From Mariniflexile sp. AS56 (GTDB taxonomy: Bacteria; Bacteroidota; Bacteroidia; Flavobacteriales; Flavobacteriaceae): a DNA stretch of 64,000 bases. The notes under the pieces were generated by a model. That model was not told the origin of the DNA, searched no databases, and saw nothing but the letters and a program-made list of their open reading frames with translations. The stretch is taken from contig NZ_JAUPED010000002.1 in NCBI RefSeq assembly GCF_030552475.1, positions 310,001 through 374,000 of the forward strand, written 5' to 3'. Shown here piece after piece: positions 34,692 to 44,095 of the stretch. Every line of letters begins with the position of its first letter. Position 1 is the first letter of the stretch. Made by a program: the position numbers and the translations under genes.

Positions 34692-35741
34692 TTATGAGTT
34701 TAAATACATGTTTTTGTAATATTTTAAATATTCACCAGACGTGACATTATTTAACCAAATGGTGTTTTCTAAATACCAATTAATGGTTTTGCTTAATCCT
34801 TCTTCAAAAGTTACCGTTGGTTTCCAACCCAATTCTTTATTTATTTTTGAAGCATCAATGGCATAGCGTAAATCATGGCCTGGTCTGTCTTTTATAAATG
34901 TTATTAGTTTTTCGGAAGCACCTAAAGGTCTTCCTAATTTGGTATCCATATTTTGACATAGTAATTTAACTAAGTCTAAATTTTTCCATTCATTAAATCC
35001 TCCAATATTATAGGTTTCATGGTTCTTTCCTTTATGAAAAACTAAATCGATAGCAATTGCGTGGTCTATAACATATAGCCAATCTCTGGTGTAATTACCA
35101 TCTCCATAAACAGGCAGAGACTTGTTTTGAATGATATTATTTATGAATAGAGGAATCAGTTTTTCTGGAAACTGATTGGCACCATAATTATTAGAACAAT
35201 TAGAAATCACATATGGTATTCCATATGTTTCACCATATGCTCTAACAAAGTGGTCTGAACTAGCTTTTGAAGCCGAATAGGGTGAATTGGGATCGTATGA
35301 TGTTGTTTCTTCAAATAACCCAGTCGTACCTAGACTTCCATATACTTCATCGGTGCTAACATGGTAAAATAATTTATTCTCCCACTGGCCATTCCATATG
35401 TTTTTAAAAGCATTTAATAAAATCATGGTACCCAATATATTGGTTTTTGCAAATGCCAATGGGTCTGTAATGGATCGGTCAACATGAGATTCTGCCGCAA
35501 GGTGAATTACAGAATCGAATTTATGCTCTAAGAATAGCTTGTTTATAAAAGTTTCATCGGTAATATCTCCCTTAATAAAGCTGTAGTTTTTAAATGACTG
35601 TAAATCAGATAAATTTTCTAGATTACCAGCATAAGTTAACTTATCTAAATTATAAATTTGATAGTTTGAATATTTCTTAGCAAACAATCTCACCACATGT
35701 GAACCTATAAAGCCAGCACCTCCTGTTATTAAAATCTTCAT
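34692..35741 (-). CDS. rmlB: dTDP-glucose 4,6-dehydratase RmlB
   Basis: A 349-residue extended SDR. GGAGFIGSHVVRLF (about 7-20) binds NAD, HVSTDEVYGSLG carries the dehydratase Thr-Asp-Glu triad, and PYSASKASSDHFVRAY gives the Tyr-x3-Lys pair. CSNNYGANQFPEKLIPLF and KDRPGHDLRYAID are RmlB signatures. It makes dTDP-4-keto-6-deoxyglucose, the substrate for the ketoisomerases downstream. Confidence 0.96.
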   Translation of the reverse strand: MKILITGGAGFIGSHVVRLFAKKYSNYQIYNLDKLTYAGNLENLSDLQSFKNYSFIKGDITDETFINKLFLEHKFDSVIHLAAESHVDRSITDPLAFAKTNILGTMILLNAFKNIWNGQWENKLFYHVSTDEVYGSLGTTGLFEETTSYDPNSPYSASKASSDHFVRAYGETYGIPYVISNCSNNYGANQFPEKLIPLFINNIIQNKSLPVYGDGNYTRDWLYVIDHAIAIDLVFHKGKNHETYNIGGFNEWKNLDLVKLLCQNMDTKLGRPLGASEKLITFIKDRPGHDLRYAIDASKINKELGWKPTVTFEEGLSKTINWYLENTIWLNNVTSGEYLKYYKNMYLNS

Positions 35742-35760
35742 TTTGAATTCATTTTAAAAA

Positions 35761-37041
35761 TTATAATCTTCCACTAACATGCTCTTTTAAAATGCCTTTA
35801 ACATCATATAAAATCCCATTTGAATTTAATAATGAACTTAAGTTTGCTGTTAAAAACTCGTTATGAGCAACAGTTAAAACAACGGCATCAAATTTACCCG
35901 TGGGTAATTGATTTAGTGTGTCTAAATTATATTCATGAGAAACCTCTTCTGGGTTTGCCCAAGGATCGAAAATAGTTACTTGTGTTCCATAACCTTTTAA
36001 TTGATTTATAACATCAACCGCTTTTGTATTTCGAACATCAGGGCAATTTTCTTTAAAGGTAATGCCTAATACTAATATGCTTGCTCCCTTGATCCGGATA
36101 TCATTATGAACCATCAATTTAATAACTTCAGATGCTACGTATTGCCCCATACTGTCATTAACCCGACGTCCAGCTAATATGATTTCAGGATGGTACCCAA
36201 CTTCTTGTGCTTTTTGTGCTAAATAATAGGGATCGACCCCAATACAATGGCCACCAACTAAACCTGGTTTAAAGGGTAAAAAATTCCACTTGGTACCAGC
36301 CGCTTCTAACACGGCGTGCGTATCAATATTCATTAAATTGAAAATTTTGGCTAATTCATTAACAAAAGCAATATTGATATCACGTTGTGAATTTTCAATC
36401 ACTTTAGCAGCTTCAGCAACTTTGATAGTAGGAGCTAGGTGTGTACCTGCAGTAATAATACTGGCATATAAGTCATTTACCTTTATGCCAATTTCAGGAG
36501 TAGAACCTGCTGTAACTTTTAATATTTTATCAACGGTATGTAGTTTGTCCCCTGGGTTAATACGTTCTGGTGAATAACCTGCATAAAAATCTACATTAAA
36601 CGTTAAGCCGCTTATTTTTTCAAGTACAGGAACACATTCATCTTCCGTCACTCCAGGGTAAACGGTAGACTCATAGATAACAATATCGTTTTTCTTTAAA
36701 ACTTTAGCAACAGTTTCACTCGATTTATAAAGCGGCGTTAAATCTGGTCTATTATTTTTATCGATAGGGGTAGGAACTGTAATAATATAATAATTACAAT
36801 CTTTAATATCTTCAATATTTGAAGAGCAGAATAACCCTAAATCATCATTCGAATTCATTTTAAGAACAGACTGTAAAACAGATTCTTCAACCTCTAAAGT
36901 GGCATCTTTTCCAGATTGTAATTCGTTTATCCTTTTTTGATTAATGTCAAAACCTACAACAGAATATTTTGTTGCAAAAAGTCTCGCTAACGGTAAGCCA
37001 ACATAGCCTAAGCCTATAACAGCAATTTTAATATTTTTCAT
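35761..37041 (-). CDS. UDP-N-acetylhexosamine 6-dehydrogenase (TviB/WbpO-like)
   Basis: A 426-residue nucleotide-sugar dehydrogenase: IAVIGLGYVGLPLARLFA (NAD fold), PTPIDKNNRPDLTPL, VYPGVTEDECVP, and GLVGGHCIGVDPYYLAQKA with the catalytic Cys266. The N-terminal GDATLEV-like segment (GKDATLEVEE) and length match the TviB/WbpO group, which oxidises UDP-GlcNAc or UDP-GalNAc to the uronic acid. The next gene upstream is a TviC-like epimerase, so the pair probably makes UDP-GalNAcA as for Vi antigen. Gap 24 bp. Confidence 0.9.
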   Translation of the reverse strand: MKNIKIAVIGLGYVGLPLARLFATKYSVVGFDINQKRINELQSGKDATLEVEESVLQSVLKMNSNDDLGLFCSSNIEDIKDCNYYIITVPTPIDKNNRPDLTPLYKSSETVAKVLKKNDIVIYESTVYPGVTEDECVPVLEKISGLTFNVDFYAGYSPERINPGDKLHTVDKILKVTAGSTPEIGIKVNDLYASIITAGTHLAPTIKVAEAAKVIENSQRDINIAFVNELAKIFNLMNIDTHAVLEAAGTKWNFLPFKPGLVGGHCIGVDPYYLAQKAQEVGYHPEIILAGRRVNDSMGQYVASEVIKLMVHNDIRIKGASILVLGITFKENCPDVRNTKAVDVINQLKGYGTQVTIFDPWANPEEVSHEYNLDTLNQLPTGKFDAVVLTVAHNEFLTANLSSLLNSNGILYDVKGILKEHVSGRL

Positions 37042-37065
37042 TATAACTTTAATGGTGTTTCTTGA

Positions 37066-38064
37066 TTATTTTAAATTTTCCCAATACCAGCTAACAGCTT
37101 CCTTTAAACCGTTACTAATATTATATTTAGGATCATAATTTAAAAGTCGTTTTGCTTTGTCAATTGAAGCCAAAGAATGGGGAATATCACCAACTCTATT
37201 GTTTCTGTGTTCAATTTCAATATCAGCTATTGATCTATCAAATTCAGATAAGTATGACTTTAGCAAACTGGCTAATTCCAATAGCGTAGTTCTTTCTCCG
37301 TAAGCCACGTTGTACACGGTATTTAAAGCTTCTTTATTCGTAGTAGTTAGTGCATTCAAATTCATTTGCACAACGTTGTCAATATAAGTGAAATCTCGAG
37401 AGTAGCTCCCATCACCGTTGATTACTGGTGATTCATGATTTATAAATTGTTGAACAAATTTAGGGATAACAGCTGCATAGGCGCCATCTGGAGCTTGTCT
37501 TTTTCCAAAAACATTGAAATACCGCAATCCAATGGTGTCAAAATTATAAGTAGTATGAAAAATATTAGCATATAATTCATTCACATATTTAGTGATCGCA
37601 TAAGGAGACAATGGTTTACCTATAATATCTTCCACTTTGGGCAATGCTTCGTGATCCCCATATGTTGAAGAGCTTGCGGCATATACAAAACGCTTAACTC
37701 CTGCGTCCCTTGCTGCAACGAGCATATTTAAAAAACCAGAGACATTTACATCGTTAGTTGTAATAGGGTCATTTATAGAGCGCGGAACCGAGCCTAAAGC
37801 GGCTTGATGTAACACATAGTCCGTATTCTTACAGGCATTTTTACAATCGTCCATATTTCTAATGTCACCTTCAACTAAATGGAAATTAGAATTTTGAAGA
37901 AAAGGGGCTATATTAATACGTTTGCCTGTAGAGAAATTATCTAAACAAACTACTTTTACATTGTTATTAAGTAGAACTTCACATAAATTCGATCCAATAA
38001 AGCCTGCACCTCCAGTTATAAGAACTTGTTTTCCTTCTAATACGTTTAATTGATTGTTGGTCAT
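37066..38064 (-). CDS. UDP-HexNAc 4-epimerase (TviC/WbpP-like)
   Basis: A 332-residue extended SDR: VLITGGAGFIGSNLCEVLL, YAASSSTYGDHEALPK, PYAITKYVNELYA (Tyr-x3-Lys) and IGLRYFNVFGKRQAPDGAYAAVIPKF, the WbpP/TviC/WbgU signature for N-acetylated UDP-hexosamines. I chose the ATG at 38064; the frame also has an ATG at 38097, but a -7-like box covers that position (38095-38102), so the shorter form is more likely. It is the first gene of the 22-gene minus-strand run. Confidence 0.9.
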   Translation of the reverse strand: MTNNQLNVLEGKQVLITGGAGFIGSNLCEVLLNNNVKVVCLDNFSTGKRINIAPFLQNSNFHLVEGDIRNMDDCKNACKNTDYVLHQAALGSVPRSINDPITTNDVNVSGFLNMLVAARDAGVKRFVYAASSSTYGDHEALPKVEDIIGKPLSPYAITKYVNELYANIFHTTYNFDTIGLRYFNVFGKRQAPDGAYAAVIPKFVQQFINHESPVINGDGSYSRDFTYIDNVVQMNLNALTTTNKEALNTVYNVAYGERTTLLELASLLKSYLSEFDRSIADIEIEHRNNRVGDIPHSLASIDKAKRLLNYDPKYNISNGLKEAVSWYWENLK

Positions 38065-38094
38065 TAAAATGTGTGGGTTATTATTAATAGAAGG

Positions 38095-38102
38095 CAAATA
38101 TG
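38095..38102 (-). promoter_or_regulatory. Candidate -7 box for the 22-gene polysaccharide run
   Basis: The minus strand reads CATATTTG, one mismatch from TAnnTTTG, followed by GCC as is common at flavobacterial starts; the ATG at 38064 lies 30 bp downstream. No -33 TTG at normal spacing. The upstream 250 bp hold no gene. Confidence 0.35.
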
Positions 38103-38351
38103 TGAAAAATATATTTAAAACGTTTACTTAATTATATTAAGGTTATGTTTTTTCCGACGAATGTCATTTGAAGCGAATTGTGTTGCTAATATTGGTGTAA
38201 ACTAGTTGTATATTGAATAATTTATATCTCGAAAATTACTACAATTTAGTACGAATTGTGGTATATGAAAATATAGGGATAAATTAATCCTTTATATTTA
38301 TAAAAAACACACAAGAAAATACTTCTAAAATATCGTTTTATGAAAAAAAAA

Positions 38352-39569
38352 TTATTTAAAATTTCTTTTAAGTTTTAGTTTGATAAAACTAATTATTAGT
38401 CCTATAGTCGCTCCAAGAGCAGTCACACAAATTAAAAGACCCATTCTACCAAATTTAAAATTATAAAACACACGATAGAATAAAATAGCAGTAGAAATAC
38501 TACTTAATAATAATACAATCTTTAAGAATAATTCTGAGTATCGGAATATTAGCATTCCTATATAATAGAAAAGAATCGCTATAACAGTAATTATTATGAA
38601 ATAAAAACCAATTGCCTTTAGGAGCGTAGGGTAATGTGTTATATCTGAATAGTGAGTTATATGAACCTCATGCCTTAAAAATGAAGGTAAATATTGATTT
38701 AAAAAATAAATCCTATTTGTTATGATGTATTGATTGGGTGTGAAATCGTTAAATTTTTGTATAATTCCTCCTATTGAGAATAAACTAATGTCCTCCTGTG
38801 TTTTTAATGATTTTAATAAGTCATTTAGTTCACTTATGGTAATATTACCTGTGTTTTTTACACTTTTAAAGTCATATTCATGAAACATGACAACAATGGT
38901 GGGCTTTGACTTTTTGTTGTTTTTTACTTCATTTCTTGCTTCGGTTATAGCATTCCATATGTTCGGTAATTCACATGTAAAGGGTAAGAAGTTCAAATTC
39001 GAATTAGAATTACCTATCCTGCCACGATCAGCTGATAAAGTTGAAAAACCAACAGTTTCCATAGCTTTTAAAGTGTTTATGTCGTATGAATTCCAAGGGG
39101 GAACAAAAGTGTGTATAGGTTCATCTATTAAATCTTCAAGTAGTTTTTTTCCTTTTACTAGCTTTTCCTTTTGAATATTATAACTTAAATCAGCAAACTC
39201 ATTATTATCGTTAACATGTACTTGATGTGTATAACCGTGTAAGGCAATATCAACCACACCCTCATTCATGGCATGTTTAAGAATGTTGGCTTTCTCTTGA
39301 GTTAATGGTAATCCATTTTGGGGAGCAAAACTGTGCTCATCACCTGCTATTACAAATGGAATTGTAGCAATAGTAAAAGGTACCTTGTTTTTTCTAAACG
39401 CATCAATAATTTTTAATTCTAAATCCGTGTTACTTTTAGCTGAATAATCATCAAACCTAAATACCATTTTGATGGATGCAGTATTTGTTTTTTCACTACA
39501 ACTAGAATTAGTTAACAAACTTAATATAAGTAGTAATATAATTTTTGTTGGATAACGTAGTGTCGACAT
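38352..39569 (-). CDS. DUF2334/CE4-like polysaccharide deacetylase with C-terminal membrane segments
   Basis: A 405-residue protein. After a signal-like segment (about 8-24, ending NSSC) the domain has the NodB-type pattern: FRFDDYS (38-44, Asp40 and Asp41 as catalytic base and metal ligand), ALHGYTHQVH (109-118, His111 and His115 as metal ligands) and a late VVMFHEYDF. This is the DUF2334 branch of the deacetylase superfamily. About 90 C-terminal residues form three hydrophobic segments (LLKAIGFYFIIITVIAIL onward), so the domain is held at the membrane, probably on its outer face. It may de-N-acetylate or de-O-acetylate the polymer. It lies outside the 22-gene run, on the same strand. Confidence 0.75.
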   Translation of the reverse strand: MSTLRYPTKIILLLILSLLTNSSCSEKTNTASIKMVFRFDDYSAKSNTDLELKIIDAFRKNKVPFTIATIPFVIAGDEHSFAPQNGLPLTQEKANILKHAMNEGVVDIALHGYTHQVHVNDNNEFADLSYNIQKEKLVKGKKLLEDLIDEPIHTFVPPWNSYDINTLKAMETVGFSTLSADRGRIGNSNSNLNFLPFTCELPNIWNAITEARNEVKNNKKSKPTIVVMFHEYDFKSVKNTGNITISELNDLLKSLKTQEDISLFSIGGIIQKFNDFTPNQYIITNRIYFLNQYLPSFLRHEVHITHYSDITHYPTLLKAIGFYFIIITVIAILFYYIGMLIFRYSELFLKIVLLLSSISTAILFYRVFYNFKFGRMGLLICVTALGATIGLIISFIKLKLKRNFK

Positions 39570-40204
39570 GTGATTTTATTTACATAAATAATAATAATAC
39601 TGCAAATGTTAAAAATAAAAGTTTAAATGATAAATAAATTTGATAAAGATTATGTTTTTACCGTCTAAAAATTATGCGCAGAACAATTAAATCAGTCATA
39701 TTTAATAAATTTAAACTAGGTTAAGAACAAAGAATGTCATAGTAGAAGATGGTTGTTTTGACCTATATAGTAAGTAGAAAAAGTGTAATACAAATCGACT
39801 ATCTACAAAGAATTACTATGAACTCTGTAGGGCAATGTCGTTAACCGATTTTAATAACTCTTTTAGCGAATTAACTTCACACTTGGCTTTTTGGTTAAAA
39901 ACAATCACTAAATTTACAGCATCAAATACAAGATTGAATTGATTAATAGCAGCATTAATTTAATTGTACAGATGTTAATTAAAATATTTTTAGACTCTCA
40001 ATTTTAATTTGTTTACTAAAAAACAATTTATAAACATCTAGCATCAGTTATAGTTAAGCTTATAATTAATAAATTTTGTTATGTGCGAAAGCAGGAAAAC
40101 CCAAGATTAATATAAATTATTTTAACCACAGTTAATAAACTAGGGTTAATATAGTGCGTGAATTTTCCAACTTTCCACAATTATTAAAAAGATTTAAATT
40201 TAAA
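39570..40204. other. Non-coding region upstream of the PglE/PglF/Wza/Wzc operon
   Basis: About 635 bp between divergent genes, very A+T-rich. AAATTTTG at 40071-40078 is one mismatch from a -7 box for the rightward operon and would give a leader of about 120 nt. On the minus strand, 39816-39956 reads as 46 codons of ordinary protein-like composition ending in a stop (NQFNLVFDAVNLVIVFNQK and KELLKSVNDIALQ) but with no start codon; it could be the tail of a lost gene. I see no terminator or RNA gene. Confidence 0.4.
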
Positions 40205-41335
40205 ATGTTGACCAAAACTAAAATATATTTATCATCACCTCATATGGGTGGTTCTGAGCAAAAATTTGTAAACGAAGCTTTCGATACGAATTGGATAGCT
40301 CCTTTAGGACCTAATGTAGATGGTTTTGAGAAAGATATTCAAAATTATTTGGGTAATAACGTTCATGCAGCTGTATTAAGCTCAGGAACTGCTTCTATAC
40401 ATATAGCGCTTCAATTATTAGGTGTTTCAAGAGGTGATGAAGTATTATGTCAAAGTTTTACTTTTTCGGCGTCTGCAAATCCTATTATATATCAAGGAGC
40501 CACACCCGTTTTTATAGATAGTGAATCAGATACCTGGAATATGTGTCCAGAATTACTTGAAATAGCGATTAGAGATCGAATTGAAAAACACAAGAAACCA
40601 AAAGCTATTATAGCTGTTCATTTATATGGTATGCCATATAAGGCACAGGAAATAAATGAAATTTCCAAAAAATATGACATTCCTGTCATAGAAGATAGTG
40701 CAGAAGCTTTTGGAAGTTATTATAATGATATGCCGTGCGGAGCACTTTCTGATATCGGGATTTTATCCTTTAACGGAAATAAAATAATAACAACTTCTGG
40801 TGGTGGAGCCTTAATTGTGAAGAACTTAGAACTTAAAGAAAAGGCCGTTTTCTTGTCCACTCAAGCTAGAGACCAAGCGCCACATTACGAGCATTCTTCA
40901 GTTGGTTTTAACTACAGGATGAGTAATGTCTTAGCAGGTATTGGTAGAGGGCAAATGGAAGTTCTTGATGAACGGGTAGCGGCTAGAAGACATAATTTTA
41001 ATTTTTATAAAGAAAATTTATCGAAACATACTAATTTATCTTTTGTAGATGAACCACAAGGTTTCTTTTCTAACAGATGGATCACTTGTGTTAAAACCAG
41101 TTCGTACGAACTGCGTGAAGAAATAAGACTTGAATTACTTAAAGATGATATTGAGTCAAGGCCGTTATGGAAACCCATGCACATGCAGCCTGTTTTTAAA
41201 GATTGCCTACATTTTACAAATGGTACCTCTGAAGCTCTTTTTGAAAAAGGACTTTGTTTACCTAGTGGATCGAATTTAGATCAAGATGATTTAGAAAGGA
41301 TTCTTAATATAATATCTAAAATCCCAAACTTATGA
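40205..41335 (+). CDS. PglE-like UDP-4-keto-sugar aminotransferase (DegT family)
   Basis: A 376-residue PLP enzyme starting at ATG 40205; the frame can be extended to a GTG at 40154, but the extra 17 residues are not family-like and KIYLSSPHMGGSEQKFV is the usual beginning. Motifs: NWIAPLGPNVDGFE, VIEDSAEAFGS (161-171, Asp164) and ILSFNGNKIITTSGGGAL (186-203, Schiff-base Lys193). This pattern belongs to PglE-type enzymes that aminate UDP-4-keto-6-deoxy-GlcNAc. It overlaps the PglF-like dehydratase gene by 4 bp, which supports that substrate. Confidence 0.88.
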   Translation: MLTKTKIYLSSPHMGGSEQKFVNEAFDTNWIAPLGPNVDGFEKDIQNYLGNNVHAAVLSSGTASIHIALQLLGVSRGDEVLCQSFTFSASANPIIYQGATPVFIDSESDTWNMCPELLEIAIRDRIEKHKKPKAIIAVHLYGMPYKAQEINEISKKYDIPVIEDSAEAFGSYYNDMPCGALSDIGILSFNGNKIITTSGGGALIVKNLELKEKAVFLSTQARDQAPHYEHSSVGFNYRMSNVLAGIGRGQMEVLDERVAARRHNFNFYKENLSKHTNLSFVDEPQGFFSNRWITCVKTSSYELREEIRLELLKDDIESRPLWKPMHMQPVFKDCLHFTNGTSEALFEKGLCLPSGSNLDQDDLERILNIISKIPNL

Positions 41336-43272
41336 TAAACAATTACATTACTTATCTCTCTCAAAAGTATGCATCTAAGTGGCTTGTTTTAGCTATTGAT
41401 TTAACTTTAGTTTTAATCACTTTTTGCTTATCCTATTTTATTAGGTTTAACTTTACTTTAAACTTTGATTTAGCACAGTTTTTGTTTCAACTTCCATTTA
41501 TATTAGTTGTTGCAGTAATTAGCTTTTTTGTTTTTGGATCGTTTAAGAGTGTTATTAGACATACAGGATTTACAGACGTTGTGAATTTATTTAAATCGGT
41601 TTTAGTCATGACTCTTTTAACAGCATTATTTGTGCTTGCAAATAGGGAAGTGGTTTTAATTTCAAACTTTACGATACCACTTTCTATAATTACAATGCAC
41701 GCCTTATTAAGTTTTGTTTTTTTAAGTGCGAGTCGATTGGTGTTTAAAATGGCCTATAACCATTTAAAATGCAAATATGTATTATCGAAACGTGTTCTTA
41801 TTTATGGAGCGGGTGATTCTGGGATTGTTACTTATAATGCATTAATTAGTAATGTTCGTGAAAAATTCGATATTTTGGGCTTTATCGACGACAACTCAAG
41901 TAAAAACGGAAAATCTATTAATGGTATTTCTATTTTGAATAAAAATAAAATTGATCAAGAATATATTGAAACACATAATATTAATGAAATTATAATTACT
42001 TCAGAAAACATTAATAAAGACAGCCTAATTAGTTTGGTAAGTTTGAATGTGAAAATAACCAAAGTACCACCAATAGAAAGTTGGATTAATGGGGAGTTAA
42101 ATGTGCGTCAAATTAAGCAAGTTCAAATTGAAGATCTTTTAGGAAGAGCTCCAATAAAAATTGATAATCCAAATCTTATAGATGAATTTAGCGGTGAGAC
42201 TATTTTAGTAACTGGAGCTGCAGGCTCAATTGGTAGCGAATTGGTGAAACAACTTTCAAATTTTGATCTTCAAAAATTAATATTGGTTGACCAAGCGGAA
42301 TCCGCACTATATGATGTTCAACAAGATTTGTTACGTGATGGTAAGCATAACTTTATAAGTATCGTTGCCGATATTAGAGATGGCTTGCGTATTGATAGTA
42401 TTTTTCAAGAACATAAACCAACGATGGTTTTTCATGCGGCGGCTTATAAGCACGTGCCTTTAATGGAGAAATCACCTTATGAAGCTATTAAAATTAATGT
42501 GAATGGCACCAAACTTTTAGCAGATACCTGTTCGCGTTATAATGTGAAGAAGTTTGTTTTTGTTTCTACAGACAAAGCTGTAAACCCAACAAGTGTTATG
42601 GGAGCAACGAAACGTATGGCGGAAATGTATATTAGTTGTTTACAAAAAACAAGTAAAACCAAATTTATAACAACCCGTTTTGGAAATGTATTAGGTTCTA
42701 ATGGATCTGTTATACCATTATTTAAAAAACAAATTGAAAATGGTGGACCATTAACTTTAACACATCAGGACATTACACGATTTTTTATGACTATACCTGA
42801 GGCTGCGCAGTTAGTTTTAGAAGCAGGCACGATGGGTAAGGGTGGTGAAATATTTATATTTGATATGGGAGAGTCTGTGAAAATATACGAGCTTGCTAAA
42901 AATATGATTAAATTATCAGGACTTCGTTTCCCTGAAGATATTGATATAAAAATAACAGGATTACGTCCAGGAGAAAAACTCTATGAAGAACTTTTAGCTA
43001 ATGGTGAAAATACCTTGTCTACGTATCATAAAAAAATAATGATAAGTAAAACCAGAGAAATTGACTATGCGACAGTGAAATCTGAAATAGAAGAACTATG
43101 TATAACCAACCGTTTTCAGAATAACAATATTGTTATTAAAATGAAACGTTTGATACCAGAGTATAAGTCTAATAATTCTGACTACGAACGTTTTGATAAA
43201 AAAGTTCAAATTTATAAAAAAGCGAAAGGTGATTTATTAGATAATTCAGATAAAAGTTATAGTAAAATTTAA
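41332..43272 (+). CDS. PglF/FlaA1-like membrane UDP-GlcNAc 4,6-dehydratase
   Basis: A 646-residue protein with four N-terminal membrane segments (about 16-35, 50-70, 86-103, 115-135), a CoA-binding-like Rossmann domain (RVLIYGAGDSGIVTY, about 154-168) and a C-terminal SDR dehydratase: VTGAAGSIGSE (293-303), FHAAAYKHVPLME, STDKAVNPTSVMGATKR (412-428, Thr413-Asp414-Lys415, Met423, Lys427) and TRFGNVLGSNGSV. It converts UDP-GlcNAc to the 4-keto-6-deoxy sugar, the substrate of the PglE-like enzyme just upstream. A shorter soluble paralogue is at 49633. Confidence 0.93.
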   Translation: MINNYITYLSQKYASKWLVLAIDLTLVLITFCLSYFIRFNFTLNFDLAQFLFQLPFILVVAVISFFVFGSFKSVIRHTGFTDVVNLFKSVLVMTLLTALFVLANREVVLISNFTIPLSIITMHALLSFVFLSASRLVFKMAYNHLKCKYVLSKRVLIYGAGDSGIVTYNALISNVREKFDILGFIDDNSSKNGKSINGISILNKNKIDQEYIETHNINEIIITSENINKDSLISLVSLNVKITKVPPIESWINGELNVRQIKQVQIEDLLGRAPIKIDNPNLIDEFSGETILVTGAAGSIGSELVKQLSNFDLQKLILVDQAESALYDVQQDLLRDGKHNFISIVADIRDGLRIDSIFQEHKPTMVFHAAAYKHVPLMEKSPYEAIKINVNGTKLLADTCSRYNVKKFVFVSTDKAVNPTSVMGATKRMAEMYISCLQKTSKTKFITTRFGNVLGSNGSVIPLFKKQIENGGPLTLTHQDITRFFMTIPEAAQLVLEAGTMGKGGEIFIFDMGESVKIYELAKNMIKLSGLRFPEDIDIKITGLRPGEKLYEELLANGENTLSTYHKKIMISKTREIDYATVKSEIEELCITNRFQNNNIVIKMKRLIPEYKSNNSDYERFDKKVQIYKKAKGDLLDNSDKSYSKI

Positions 43273-43316
43273 TTTAAAAAAAATAATCATTACTTTTCTG
43301 CCCAAATTATTCCATA

Positions 43317-44090
43317 ATGACTATATCGATTGCTAAAAGCAAATTAATGTTTGCTTGTGTTATTTTTCTTCTATTATCTTCTTGTGTAACTAAACAAGAT
43401 ATCGTTTACTTTCAAAATGCTAAAAATTTTGAAACGGTAGTTGATACAGATACTTTTACCGCCAAATTAAAAATAGGAGACATTGTAAGTATTTATATAT
43501 CAAGTTTAAATTTAACGGTTACCGAACCATATAATTTAATGATTTCGACAGGTGCTGGCAGTGGTCAATTAATTGATTACTTGATTGACTCGGAAGGTAA
43601 CATTGATTACCCTGTTTTAGGAAAAGTTAAATTGTTGGGCTTGACAATTGAAGAAGCAAAAGCCTTATTTAAGAAAAAATTTTCTGATGGAGACTTACTA
43701 AAAGATCCTGTTGTAATAATCCGAGTGGTTAATTTTAAAGTAACTGTAGATGGGGAAGTAGGAAGTCCAGGAGTTTATCCAGTTTCTGGAGAACGTATTT
43801 CAATTCTTGAAGCGCTTGGAATGGCCGGAGGTTTAACCATTAAAGGTAGACGAGATAACGTGCTAATTGTTAGGGATTTTAATGGGACAAAAACATATAC
43901 AAGAGTTGACTTAAGAAGTAAAGAGGTTTTCAATTCTCCTGTATTCTATTTGACTCAGAATGATTATGTTTACGTTGAACCTAATACATCATCCATTAGT
44001 AACGCGTCAGGAGATGCTAGAATAGGGACTATTATAAGTATTTCATCATTTATTTTAACTACAGCCCTTATATTTGTAACTAGAAATTAG
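43317..44090 (+). CDS. Wza-like outer-membrane polysaccharide export lipoprotein
   Basis: A 257-residue OPX protein. The lipoprotein signal ends LLSSC (Cys23). Residues about 47-135 are the poly-export domain (LKIGDIVSIYISS, DSEGNIDYPVLGKVKLLGLT) and about 142-215 one SLBB domain (VTVDGEVGSPGVYPV, LGMAGGLTIKGRRDNVLIVR). A C-terminal hydrophobic segment (about 237-255) ends in FVTRN. It is shorter than E. coli Wza, as is usual in Bacteroidota. It lies 5 bp before the Wzc-like gene. Confidence 0.92.
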   Translation: MTISIAKSKLMFACVIFLLLSSCVTKQDIVYFQNAKNFETVVDTDTFTAKLKIGDIVSIYISSLNLTVTEPYNLMISTGAGSGQLIDYLIDSEGNIDYPVLGKVKLLGLTIEEAKALFKKKFSDGDLLKDPVVIIRVVNFKVTVDGEVGSPGVYPVSGERISILEALGMAGGLTIKGRRDNVLIVRDFNGTKTYTRVDLRSKEVFNSPVFYLTQNDYVYVEPNTSSISNASGDARIGTIISISSFILTTALIFVTRN

Positions 44091-44095
44091 TCCGT

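Noticed and set aside
40154-40204. GTG start of the PglE-like gene
   Set aside because: The 17 added residues do not look like the family; the ATG at 40205 matches the usual beginning of these enzymes.
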